From positions 1 through 21,074 of the forward strand of contig QMRW01000010.1 of NCBI GenBank assembly GCA_003650785.1: a DNA stretch of 21,074 nucleotides. The letters run 5' to 3'. Under the pieces are notes generated by a model. That model was not told the origin of the DNA. It made no database searches and saw only the letters and a list, made by a program, of their open reading frames with translations. Origin of the DNA: Thermoprotei archaeon (lineage in GTDB: Archaea; Thermoproteota; Thermoprotei; Thermofilales; B20-G17). How positions within the stretch are numbered: position 1 is the stretch's first letter; each line of letters begins with the position of its first letter. Both the position numbers and the translations under genes were made by a program. Positions 7,647 through 14,310 of the stretch are shown in pieces.

Positions 7647-7733
7647 TCAGGGTACTAATAGGACGAATACCGTTAGTAGCGCAGATAACAATAGGATTAA
7701 TATTATTATGAGAGAGGCTATTTTTCTCCTCAT
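7647..7733 (-). CDS. 28-aa single-span membrane microprotein (candidate)
   Basis: A short frame read directly from the sequence. ATG at 7733, two arginines and a lysine (MRRKIAS), then an unbroken run of Ile/Leu/Val residues to the end (…TVFVLLVP) and TGA at 7647-7649. This is a typical N-in single transmembrane helix with positive-inside charge. The ATG lies 12 nt after the uppS stop and is preceded by GTGAGGGAC, a plausible ribosome binding site, so it would be the last cistron of the uppS transcript. It is too short for homology to be judged by eye. It does not look like archaeal Sec61-beta or SecE, which have longer N-termini. Chance open frame remains possible. Confidence 0.5.
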   Translation of the reverse strand: MRRKIASLIIILILLLSALLTVFVLLVP

Positions 7734-7745
7734 AGTCCCTCACTC

Positions 7746-8528
7746 CTAGCGTCCAAATCTACGCTGTCTACTCTGGTAAACTCTGATAGCTCTCCATAGG
7801 TCTATTTTTCGAAAATCAGGCCAGTAAGTCTCTAGAAAGCATAGTTCCGAATAAGCTGCTTGCCATAGGAGGAAGTTGCTTAATCTCTCTTCACCACTCG
7901 TTCTGATTATCATATCGGGAGAGGGGTTAGGTAAGTGTGAGGTGAATAAGTATTTTTCAAAGAGTTTTTCATTTATATCTTCTATCTTTATTGTTCCCTT
8001 AAGAACCTCTTTAACTATACTCTTCGTAGCTTCTACAATCTCACTTCTTCCACCGTAGGCTATAGCTAGATTTACATAGTGTTCATCATAATGCTCGGTC
8101 TTAATCTCTAGCTCTCTTAGGAGTCGTCTGATGTTATCTGGTAGAAGTTCTATTTTACCGATAGCTTTGAAGCGTACTTGGTACTCCTCTAAAATATCTG
8201 AGTTTATCATATCCCTTAGGTAACGCTCTGCTATATTGAATAGATGTTCCAACTCTACTTTATCTCTATTTAGGTTTTCTGTTGATAATGCATATATTGT
8301 GACTATTTTTATACCTAGATCGAAGATCCACCGAAGTACTTCCTTTAGCTTCTCAGCACCAGCTTCGTGTCCAAGCCATGGTGGTAGTCCTCGACTTCTT
8401 GCCCACCTTCTATTACCATCTAGAATTATAGCAATGTGAACTGGCATCTTACCGTTTCTCACTTGATAATAGAGCCACTTCTCGTATACCTTGTAGATTC
8501 CTATGACTGAGAGTAGACTTCGAAGCAT
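7746..8528 (-). CDS. uppS: cis-Prenyltransferase UppS (polyprenyl diphosphate synthase)
   Basis: Adds isopentenyl units in cis to an allylic diphosphate to make the long polyprenyl diphosphate that becomes the dolichyl-type carrier for protein N-glycosylation in archaea. The 260-aa protein contains all family regions: HIAIILDGNRRWA at 31-43 (catalytic Asp37), WLGHEAGAE, ALSTENLNR at about 80-88, LAIAYGGRSEIV at about 154-165, and RTSGEERLSNFLLWQ at 209-223 followed by AYSEL. The first 30 residues form an extra amphipathic helix. ATG 8528 is used with a very short leader from the TATA element at 8557-8564. A 28-aa membrane protein gene follows after 12 nt. Confidence 0.96.
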   Translation of the reverse strand: MLRSLLSVIGIYKVYEKWLYYQVRNGKMPVHIAIILDGNRRWARSRGLPPWLGHEAGAEKLKEVLRWIFDLGIKIVTIYALSTENLNRDKVELEHLFNIAERYLRDMINSDILEEYQVRFKAIGKIELLPDNIRRLLRELEIKTEHYDEHYVNLAIAYGGRSEIVEATKSIVKEVLKGTIKIEDINEKLFEKYLFTSHLPNPSPDMIIRTSGEERLSNFLLWQAAYSELCFLETYWPDFRKIDLWRAIRVYQSRQRRFGR

Positions 8529-8556
8529 ATTCTCTGGTACTACTAGATATGTTGTA

Positions 8557-8564
8557 GTATTAAA
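8557..8564 (-). promoter_or_regulatory. Probable TATA box of uppS
   Basis: TTTAATAC on the minus strand; predicted start near 8534, about six nt before the ATG, so nearly leaderless. Inference. Confidence 0.4.
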
Positions 8565-8572
8565 TCTATTTC

Positions 8573-8580
8573 TATATAAG
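8573..8580 (+). promoter_or_regulatory. Probable TATA box of the small membrane protein gene
   Basis: TATATAAG is the best TATA-box match in the window. Predicted transcription start about 8602, which is 12 nt before the GAGGTGAT element. It stands next to the uppS TATA box on the opposite strand. Confidence 0.5.
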
Positions 8581-8613
8581 AACCTTTATTTGATATTCTG
8601 AATATTGCCGATA

Positions 8614-8621
8614 GAGGTGAT
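8614..8621 (+). promoter_or_regulatory. Perfect Shine-Dalgarno GAGGTGAT
   Basis: Full-length complement of the archaeal 16S rRNA 3' end. The nearest ATG/GTG/TTG downstream is the ATG at 8650, 28 nt away, far beyond normal spacing. At normal distance the only in-frame candidate is CTG at 8626, directly after a TAA that closes the frame. Confidence 0.6.
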
Positions 8622-8649
8622 ATAACTGAGGAGTAAGACTGTAGGGTTT

Positions 8650-8877
8650 ATGCTGATGATAATATCGATAGGCTTCTCCATATTCTACGCCTACTCGTTA
8701 CTCATATGGATACTGACATATGGAAGAGATCCTAACGCGTGGACATGGTGGATAGTACTTATTCCCATACTCATCATAGTATCCTTCACCCTATTCTTCA
8801 TAGGATGGATTGGCTGGATAATGATCAAACCTAAGCCCAAAACTATAGAAGAACTTATGAAAAGAGCTGAGAGCTAA
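8650..8877 (+). CDS. Small two-helix membrane protein
   Basis: 75-aa protein of unknown function. The first helix covers about 2-23 (MLMIISIGFSIFYAYSLLIW), a short polar turn GRDPNAWT follows, the second helix covers about 32-58 (WWIVLIPILIIVSF…IGWIGWIMI), and the tail KPKPKTIEELMKRAES is cytoplasmic by the positive-inside rule. The ATG at 8650 has only a weak GTAGGG ahead of it. An alternative start is CTG 8626 behind the perfect GAGGTGAT at 8614-8621, which would add MRSKTVGF and give 83 aa with a positively charged N-terminus. The gene stands alone, divergent from uppS and convergent (6-nt gap) with the TIM-barrel gene. The size and lone promoter are compatible with a small subunit of a membrane complex, but nothing proves it. 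Confidence 0.75.
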   Translation: MLMIISIGFSIFYAYSLLIWILTYGRDPNAWTWWIVLIPILIIVSFTLFFIGWIGWIMIKPKPKTIEELMKRAES

Positions 8878-8883
8878 TGTTAC

Positions 8884-9597
8884 TCATAATTTCTCCACTA
8901 TACTAGTGTATATCTGCTTTATCATGTTATAATCTCTCATTAGTGATGCCCTATCTATACCATAATTAAGTACCAGTAACACATCCTCTCTAAGTGCAAC
9001 TAGATTACTAATAACCTCCCATACATCTATGATACCCTTTGAGGAGAGACATATTCTCCTTCGAGCTTTATCCATACCAGCTAGGTATACTATCGAGAGT
9101 AGCCCACTTATATTGCTTATCTCCTCTACCAGGTCCTTTGTCTGGCCAGTATAGCGTTCGAATATATCATATGCTATGGTTACAAATTGACGATACTCCA
9201 GACGGGATAGGAACTTTTTAAAATCTATTATATCCGCGGTTCTCGGAGGTACTAGTGATAGCTTTACAGATGAGCCTACTAGGAAGTCTAGTAAAGGAGG
9301 AGGGGCTTCCACAGGATCTCTTAATTTGAAAACTATATACTCTACATCCATACTCTCAGCTAGGAATATTACATTCTCGCATATAGAAGGATCATGTCTT
9401 CTCCAATCCTCTATGGATAGTGATACTACTTCAGTCCCCATTTCAGCAATCTCGTCTAATTGTTCTAGGGTATGTGGTATTGACTCTAGCGAGTAATCTT
9501 TAGGCTCTAATAGTACATCTAGTGAGAAGTTCTCGGGTATCTCAACCAACAGTCTTTTAAGTTCTCTCAGAGGTACTCTAACTCCTATTCGAACCAT
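8884..9597 (-). CDS. TIM-barrel-like protein (xylose-isomerase/AP-endonuclease fold, degenerate)
   Basis: 237-aa protein with alternating strand/helix blocks: EVVSLSIED, VEYIVFKLR, VKLSLVPP, FVTIAYDIFERY, LLSIVYLAG, SSKGIIDVWEVISNL, VLLVLNYG. The order, in particular the late GxIDxWxVISxL block after a strand, recalls the sugar-phosphate isomerase / endonuclease IV superfamily. The metal-binding His/Glu/Asp residues of that family are not evident, so catalysis is doubtful. I prefer ATG 9597 to the TTG at 9606: GGTGA at 9607-9611 abuts that TTG but lies nine nt before the ATG. It follows the PqqD-like gene by 46 nt with no promoter seen between, so the two are probably co-transcribed. The fold assignment is tentative. 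Confidence 0.7.
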   Translation of the reverse strand: MVRIGVRVPLRELKRLLVEIPENFSLDVLLEPKDYSLESIPHTLEQLDEIAEMGTEVVSLSIEDWRRHDPSICENVIFLAESMDVEYIVFKLRDPVEAPPPLLDFLVGSSVKLSLVPPRTADIIDFKKFLSRLEYRQFVTIAYDIFERYTGQTKDLVEEISNISGLLSIVYLAGMDKARRRICLSSKGIIDVWEVISNLVALREDVLLVLNYGIDRASLMRDYNMIKQIYTSIVEKL

Positions 9598-9643
9598 ATA
9601 TCCCAATCACCGAGAGGCATTGTGTAAGCCCCTCTATTGGAAT

Positions 9644-10057
9644 TTAACCTTCGCTTTTCGTAATATGCTTTGGTGGAAGTAGTCCTATTAATTTTCTCTG
9701 AGCTAACATTCTGAGAAATGCTAGTAGTGACCTCTCTGCTTCCAATCGCCTCAGTTTATATTTCTTCATGAGGGCTTTTATTATATCATTAACTGTATAC
9801 TTTCCATCGCACATCTCCCATACAAAACTTCCAATAGCATCTAATACTATCCTTTTATAGGCTACTTTTCTCGAGGCCATTTTCTTTATTATCTTAGGTG
9901 GTGTTTTCTCCAAGTATATGACTATCTCACCTTCAGCCGTCTTCTCCCATTCTATCATAGGGTTACGAATAGGTTTCATACTCAACATGAAGGATTTATC
10001 TATCATTGTTGGGAGTGTAACATCCTTTTTCTTCTCTCTTTTAAACAGCTTTATCAA
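9644..10057 (-). CDS. PqqD-like protein (RiPP recognition element fold)
   Basis: 137-aa protein. A basic N-terminus (KLFKREKKKD) is followed by a PqqD-type winged-helix domain at about 36-126. The family's central block is visible as LDAIGSFVWEMCDGKYTVND at 72-91, then IIKALMKKYKL and ERSLLAFLRMLAQRKLIGL. In peptide-modifying pathways PqqD delivers a precursor peptide to a radical SAM enzyme; many archaeal copies stand alone and have no known role. No radical SAM gene or small precursor is adjacent; the only radical SAM enzyme here is the tetraether synthase 7 kb away. The start is TTG 10057 with GGTG eight nt upstream (10066-10069) and a TATA element at 10096-10103. Confidence 0.82.
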   Translation of the reverse strand: MIKLFKREKKKDVTLPTMIDKSFMLSMKPIRNPMIEWEKTAEGEIVIYLEKTPPKIIKKMASRKVAYKRIVLDAIGSFVWEMCDGKYTVNDIIKALMKKYKLRRLEAERSLLAFLRMLAQRKLIGLLPPKHITKSEG

Positions 10058-10095
10058 ATACTATACACCTTACCATAGTAATATGTATGGCAGGT

Positions 10096-10103
10096 TATAT
10101 TAA
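10096..10103 (-). promoter_or_regulatory. Probable TATA box of the PqqD-like/TIM-barrel operon
   Basis: TTAATATA on the minus strand; predicted transcription start near 10074, giving a 17-nt leader that holds GGTG. Inference. Confidence 0.45.
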
Positions 10104-10152
10104 GCTTCTCTAAGATTATCGAAGGAAAGAGCAATACACCTTGTAAAAGCAT

Positions 10153-10198
10153 TTTTCCAGTTACTCTTATGGGCCGATGTTACATAACACTTGGAAAA
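10153..10198. repeat. Nested inverted repeats between pqqD-like and lhr genes
   Basis: Outer arms TTTTCCA (10153-10159) and TGGAAAA (10192-10198) are perfectly complementary over a 32-nt spacer. Inside, TGTTA (10178-10182) and TAACA (10185-10189) form a second inverted repeat with a 2-nt gap. TATGGG (10168-10173) can alternatively pair with CCCATA (10212-10217). The element sits in the 209-nt divergent spacer between the two promoters, so it may be a regulator site or a small structured RNA. Nothing in the sequence decides. Confidence 0.45.
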
Positions 10199-10231
10199 TC
10201 TAAGCTATCACCCCATAGGGCAAAACAATAA

Positions 10232-10239
10232 GTTTATAG
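10232..10239 (+). promoter_or_regulatory. Probable TATA box of lhr
   Basis: GTTTATAG; predicted transcription start near 10262, a few bases before the GTG at 10267 and 14 nt before the ATG at 10276. Inference. Confidence 0.4.
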
Positions 10240-10266
10240 TGATATTTAGGCTTTTTACTTTGAATA

Positions 10267-13083
10267 GTGAGGCGGATGAGTGTATTCTCACTATTACATG
10301 AAAGATTGAGAAGTATACTACCCAAGTATGGATATACTGAACCTACTGATATTCAGGCTAAGGCTATACCGTTGATACTAAGTGGATACAATGTCCTACT
10401 GATATCTCCCACAGGTACTGGTAAGACTGAGGCTGCTCTCTTTCCAGTAATCTCTAGAGTTCTAGAAGAAAAATATACAGCTGAAGGTGTTAAAGTCCTC
10501 TATATAACCCCTCTAAGAGCATTAAATCGAGATATATTCAGACGATTAATTAACCTAGTATCTGATATAGGTTTAAAGATAGATATTAGGCATGGAGATA
10601 CCCCCCAGAGTGCTAGAAGGAAGATATTACATTCTCCTCCCGATATCCTTATAACTACTCCAGAAACTCTCCAAGTACTTCTAGTAGGCAGGAGATTAAG
10701 AAGTATACTAAGAGAGTTAAGGTGTGTTATTGTCGATGAACTTCATGAGATTATGGAGGATAAGCGTGGAGTTCAATTAGCAGTAGGTCTAGAGAGATTA
10801 GAGCTATTAGCTGGAAGAAGACTACAAAGACTGGGTCTCTCAGCTACTCTGGGTAATATAAGGGAGGCTGAACTATTTCTATGCAATGGTAGACGCATAT
10901 ATTCAATAATATCAGACTATACGAGGAATATAGAGATAAACGTCTTACTACCTACTGAGACTATAGGGGGTGATGAATACGAAGACTTATTACTTCAAAG
11001 GTTGCTACCTATCAAGAAAGCCTTAGTAAGCAACTCTAGTCTACTTATATTCACTAATACTAGAAATTCAGCTGAAAATCTAGGTGTAAGATTAAATGTA
11101 CTGTGTAATGAGCCTATTGAAGTATACCATAGTTCTCTTTCACGTGAACGTAGACGAAGCATAGAGGAGAGGTTTAGACTAGGACAAATTAAAGCACTGA
11201 TATGTACATCTGCCTTAGAGCTAGGAATTGATGTTGGTACTGTAGATCTCGTAATACAGTATGGATCACCAAGACAGGCTATAAGACTCGTACATAGAGT
11301 AGGTAGAAGTGGTCATTTTATAGGTGGAACTAGTAGGGGTATTGTAATAGCTCTAAATCCAGATGATGCTATTGAGTGTATAGTTATAGCTAGACGAGCT
11401 AGAGAGGGGATACTTGAGGAGCTAAGACCTCCATTAAACTCCTATGATGTATTAGCCCATCAAATAGTGGGAATACTACTAGAAAGAGGAGGTACAAGTA
11501 TCTATGAGTTGTGGAAAATAGTCTCAAAATCGTATCCCTATAATGAAACTACTATGGAAGATATCAAACGAGTAGTGAATTACTTAGAAAAACTAGGGTA
11601 TGTAACAACATATCGCGGTATGGTAAAACCTAGAAGATTTCTAATTAAGTATTATATGTCCAATATATCTACTATTCCCGATATTACAAAGTTTAAAGTT
11701 GTAAATATGTTGGACAGATCTAAAATAGGTGAACTTGACGAGAGTTTCATATCTAAATGTGAAGTAGGCTCTAAGTTCATTCTAGGGGGAAGGGCTTGGA
11801 AAGTGGAATCTATAGATATTGATAGTAGTACAGTATATGTAACTCCTTCAGATGATTTACTAGCCGCCATTCCTGTATGGGAAGGTGAGATAATACCCGT
11901 CAGTTTCAAAGTAGCTAGAGAGGTAGGTGCACTGAGGAGGAGAATAGCCCAGGCTTTAGAAAGTACTAAAAAGCTAGAAGAGTTGGCCAAAGAGTATTCC
12001 ATAGAGTTCACTCATTTCAAGCCTGTAATAGAACTCATAAAGAAACACATAGAATCAGGGTACCCGCTTCCAGATGATAGGACAATAGTGGTAGAGGGGA
12101 GCAGAAGAACATATGTGATACATGTATGCTGGGGAAGTAAGGTTAACGAAGGATTGGCACTAGCTCTTTTAGAGTACCTCAGGAGGTACATTGGTACAAG
12201 TGCCATTTTCAGAACAGATGCCTATAGAATACTGATACACTCTGAAACTGAGTTATTTCAAGAGGATTTTGAACGCTTCTTCCAATTGAGTTCCAATGAG
12301 ATTACAGATCTCCTAGTAAGCGCGGTTAAAAGATCTATGCTCTATAGGTGGAGACTTCTACATGTTGCTAGGAGATTTGGTATACTAGGGAGAGAGACTA
12401 AGATCAGAAGCCTTGAAGCTCTCTGTAAATCACTTAAAGGGACTGTCGTGGATGAAGAAGCCTTGAGAGAAGTTTTCACTAAAGACGTAGAGCTTGAGAG
12501 AATATTCCTCCTTTTTGATGAGCTTAAGAGAAAGCGTATTAGAGTGCTCTTTGTAAAAAGCGATCCTGAGAAGGGTAGATACTCTCCTCTCGCTAGCTTT
12601 ATTATATTTGAACAATACGGATATGGACTCCTACGTTCAGGAGTACCACCTAAGATACTAGTGAATACTGTTAAGAGGAGGTTGTTAGAGAAGAAGTTAG
12701 TAAGCATTTGTCTACATTGTTTATGGCATGGTGAGTTTAGAGTTTACGAGATAGATGAAGGTTTTAAATGCCCTAAATGTAGCTCTAGAGTGCTCGGCTT
12801 TACGTATCCTAGTATTGCAGGTGATGTATTAAGGTGCTTAGCTAAACTCCGTAAGAAGAAGAAACTCAACAGTGATGAAGCTAAGCTAGTAAGAGACTTG
12901 AGGTTAAGTTCTAGCCTCTTCCTCTCCTATGGAAGGTATGCCCTAATTACACTAGCTGGTATTGGTATTGGTCCCACTACAGCAGTACGAATCTTAGAGA
13001 GAAGTCTCAATGAAGATTCTCTGATAACATCCATAATTGAGGCAGAACGAACGTATTTAAGGACGAGAATGTATTGGAATTAA
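10267..13083 (+). CDS. lhr: Lhr-family SF2 DEAD/H-box helicase
   Basis: 938-aa ATP-dependent nucleic-acid helicase of the archaeal Lhr group (3'-5' translocases linked to DNA repair or RNA metabolism). Motifs in order: Q-motif region EPTDIQAKAIP at about 25-35; Walker A SPTGTGKT at 47-54; TPLRAL at 81-86; TTPETL at 130-135; motif II DELH at 157-160; SAT at 192-194; TSALELGID at about 314-322; motif VI HRVGRSGH at 343-350. Then comes the Lhr-specific winged-helix/beta-barrel region, and a C-terminal zinc ribbon with CxxC at 815/818 and 835/838. The last 60 residues contain a helix-hairpin-helix-like GIGIGPTTAVRIL. The GTG at 10267 and the ATG at 10276 are both possible starts. The zinc ribbon suggests an aLhr2-like subgroup, which is inference. 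A membrane protein gene follows with almost no gap. Confidence 0.93.
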   Translation: MRRMSVFSLLHERLRSILPKYGYTEPTDIQAKAIPLILSGYNVLLISPTGTGKTEAALFPVISRVLEEKYTAEGVKVLYITPLRALNRDIFRRLINLVSDIGLKIDIRHGDTPQSARRKILHSPPDILITTPETLQVLLVGRRLRSILRELRCVIVDELHEIMEDKRGVQLAVGLERLELLAGRRLQRLGLSATLGNIREAELFLCNGRRIYSIISDYTRNIEINVLLPTETIGGDEYEDLLLQRLLPIKKALVSNSSLLIFTNTRNSAENLGVRLNVLCNEPIEVYHSSLSRERRRSIEERFRLGQIKALICTSALELGIDVGTVDLVIQYGSPRQAIRLVHRVGRSGHFIGGTSRGIVIALNPDDAIECIVIARRAREGILEELRPPLNSYDVLAHQIVGILLERGGTSIYELWKIVSKSYPYNETTMEDIKRVVNYLEKLGYVTTYRGMVKPRRFLIKYYMSNISTIPDITKFKVVNMLDRSKIGELDESFISKCEVGSKFILGGRAWKVESIDIDSSTVYVTPSDDLLAAIPVWEGEIIPVSFKVAREVGALRRRIAQALESTKKLEELAKEYSIEFTHFKPVIELIKKHIESGYPLPDDRTIVVEGSRRTYVIHVCWGSKVNEGLALALLEYLRRYIGTSAIFRTDAYRILIHSETELFQEDFERFFQLSSNEITDLLVSAVKRSMLYRWRLLHVARRFGILGRETKIRSLEALCKSLKGTVVDEEALREVFTKDVELERIFLLFDELKRKRIRVLFVKSDPEKGRYSPLASFIIFEQYGYGLLRSGVPPKILVNTVKRRLLEKKLVSICLHCLWHGEFRVYEIDEGFKCPKCSSRVLGFTYPSIAGDVLRCLAKLRKKKKLNSDEAKLVRDLRLSSSLFLSYGRYALITLAGIGIGPTTAVRILERSLNEDSLITSIIEAERTYLRTRMYWN

Positions 13084-13084
13084 A

Positions 13085-13090
13085 GGTGAG
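13085..13090 (+). promoter_or_regulatory. Ribosome binding site deciding the start at 13098
   Basis: GGTGAG directly after the lhr stop codon, seven nt before TTG 13098. The arrangement GGTGAGTATA…CTTG is nearly identical to that before the uracil-DNA glycosylase start on the minus strand (20854-20867). Confidence 0.55.
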
Positions 13091-13097
13091 TATATAC

Positions 13098-13886
13098 TTG
13101 CAGTATTCCTATAAACAGTACTTAATCAGTATCGGAGTAATGCAACTGTTCGTCATATTCTCTACATACTTTCCAGAGTACTTCTTCTACTTTTTCATCA
13201 CATATACCATTTTGATGACCGTAGTCCTTGTAATATACGTGGGTAGAAGAGCTAAACCCTTAATTAAGGATCTAGAAACCGTCATGCAGGGTCGTGCTAT
13301 ATACAAGGTTAAAAGAGAGGAACTACAGGAGATCATGCTTAAGGATCCCGAGTACCTAGAGGTTATGAGAAAGAAATTGAAGGTAGGAGTAATACAATGG
13401 GTGTTCTTCATGATTTCCCTCGCAATATTCTTAACCCCTTACTTAAGAGAAGGACTTAGATATGGTATTACTACCATGCTATTACATTCGCTTAAAGGTA
13501 AGCAGATACCTTACATATTAGGTGGAGTTGAGAAACTTTCACTACTAGTATCCTATGAGCTTCTATACATGTCCTTCATGCTAATTGCGTTAATGATGTC
13601 CAGGATAGCTAAAATTCTCATGCGAGATAGAGTAGGTGTGATCATCCCCAATACCTATACCTTAACTGATAGAGGTATTGTCATTGACAATAGGATTCCA
13701 TTGAAGTTTCCCATAGAGATAATAAACTACAGAATTAAGAGAAGGAAGTACTTGGAAATAGAGTTGAAAGAGCAAATAGGCAGAGAATTTATGCAACCAA
13801 CGAGAAGGATAAGGTTCTATTCTAAAAGTCCAGGTAAGCTTTGGACTCTCATTAGAGATCTATGTAACGTGAGTTCATCCGAATAG
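13098..13886 (+). CDS. Four-helix membrane protein, DUF2208-like
   Basis: 262-aa integral membrane protein. Hydrophobic segments at about 8-25, 29-48, 95-116 and 148-170 enclose a basic cytoplasmic loop (51-94), and a C-terminal soluble part (180-262) has alternating strands (YTLTDRGIVIDN, PIEIINYRIKRRKYLEIEL, RRIRFYSKSPG) resembling a small PH-like barrel. It resembles the crenarchaeal DUF2208 membrane proteins, whose function is unknown; this assignment is from memory of the layout. I prefer TTG 13098: GGTGAG at 13085-13090 lies seven nt upstream. A TTG at 13074 would overlap the lhr end by 10 nt and has no binding site. The gene is 14 nt downstream of lhr, so probably co-transcribed. Its 3' end overlaps the L12 gene on the other strand by 12 nt. 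Confidence 0.78.
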   Translation: MQYSYKQYLISIGVMQLFVIFSTYFPEYFFYFFITYTILMTVVLVIYVGRRAKPLIKDLETVMQGRAIYKVKREELQEIMLKDPEYLEVMRKKLKVGVIQWVFFMISLAIFLTPYLREGLRYGITTMLLHSLKGKQIPYILGGVEKLSLLVSYELLYMSFMLIALMMSRIAKILMRDRVGVIIPNTYTLTDRGIVIDNRIPLKFPIEIINYRIKRRKYLEIELKEQIGREFMQPTRRIRFYSKSPGKLWTLIRDLCNVSSSE

Positions 13887-14201
13887 TGCTGCTAACCCTT
13901 CAGCAAGCTCTTCCTCTTCAGCTTCCTCCTTTTCTTCTTTCTTTTCCTCCTCTTTCTTTTCTTCTTCCACCTTAACACCTTCAGCAGGTGGAGCTGCAGT
14001 TACTCCTATAGGTGGAGCTACTGGTACTGCTGCCGACTTTATAGCCTCACCTATATCTATCTCCTTAAGTGCTGCTACTAGTGCTTTCACTCTAATATCA
14101 TCTACTTCTATACCTGCTGCACTCAGTACTCTCTTTATATTATCCTCTGTTATCGGTCTACCAGCATAGTGTAATAATAGGCTCGCGTATACGTACTCCA
14201 T
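13875..14201 (-). CDS. rpl12p: Large-subunit ribosomal protein P1/L12 (stalk)
   Basis: Archaeal stalk protein that binds P0/L10 in multiple dimers and recruits translation GTPases. The 108-aa sequence starts MEYVYASLLLHYAGRPITE, has the dimerisation half up to about residue 60, an Ala/Pro hinge (AAVPVAPPIGVTAAPPAEG), a long Glu/Lys-rich stretch, and ends LAEGLAALFG, the GTPase-binding tail. I chose ATG 14201, the family's conserved start, with GGTGAG at 14205-14210 just upstream; a longer frame begins at 14228 but adds nine unrelated residues. The TATA element at 14234-14242 fits. The gene stands alone here, without L1, L10 or L11 beside it on this strand within the window. Its stop region overlaps the converging membrane protein gene. 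Confidence 0.95.
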   Translation of the reverse strand: MEYVYASLLLHYAGRPITEDNIKRVLSAAGIEVDDIRVKALVAALKEIDIGEAIKSAAVPVAPPIGVTAAPPAEGVKVEEEKKEEEKKEEKEEAEEEELAEGLAALFG

Positions 14202-14204
14202 GGG

Positions 14205-14210
14205 CTCACC
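14205..14210 (-). promoter_or_regulatory. Ribosome binding site of rpl12p
   Basis: GGTGAG on the minus strand, three nt (GCCC-type short spacing) before ATG 14201. It lies inside the longer open frame and therefore argues for the short protein. Confidence 0.55.
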
Positions 14211-14233
14211 CTTCAACCACATATCCACTACTA

Positions 14234-14242
14234 CTTAAAAAA
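14234..14242 (-). promoter_or_regulatory. Probable TATA box of rpl12p
   Basis: TTTTTTAAG on the minus strand; predicted transcription start near 14212, immediately before the GGTGAG element and downstream of the longer frame's first codons. Confidence 0.5.
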
Positions 14243-14310
14243 TCTTCCCTCTCGATTTAAGGTAAAGAGCTTTAATTCCTATCCCTATACTATACTGTAG
14301 AGGAACTCCT

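Noticed and set aside
7647..7733. Identification of the 28-aa frame as SecE or Sec61-beta
   Set aside because: Archaeal SecE and Sec61-beta have longer cytoplasmic N-termini with recognisable residues before the helix; this frame has only seven residues there.
11652..12707. Minus-strand frames of 64-121 codons inside lhr
   Set aside because: Ser/Leu-rich translations opposite well-conserved helicase sequence, with no start signals; shadows of the real gene.
14202..14228. Nine-residue N-terminal extension of L12
   Set aside because: The family starts at MEYVYA, the ribosome site lies inside the extension, and the predicted transcription start (about 14212) is downstream of the longer start.
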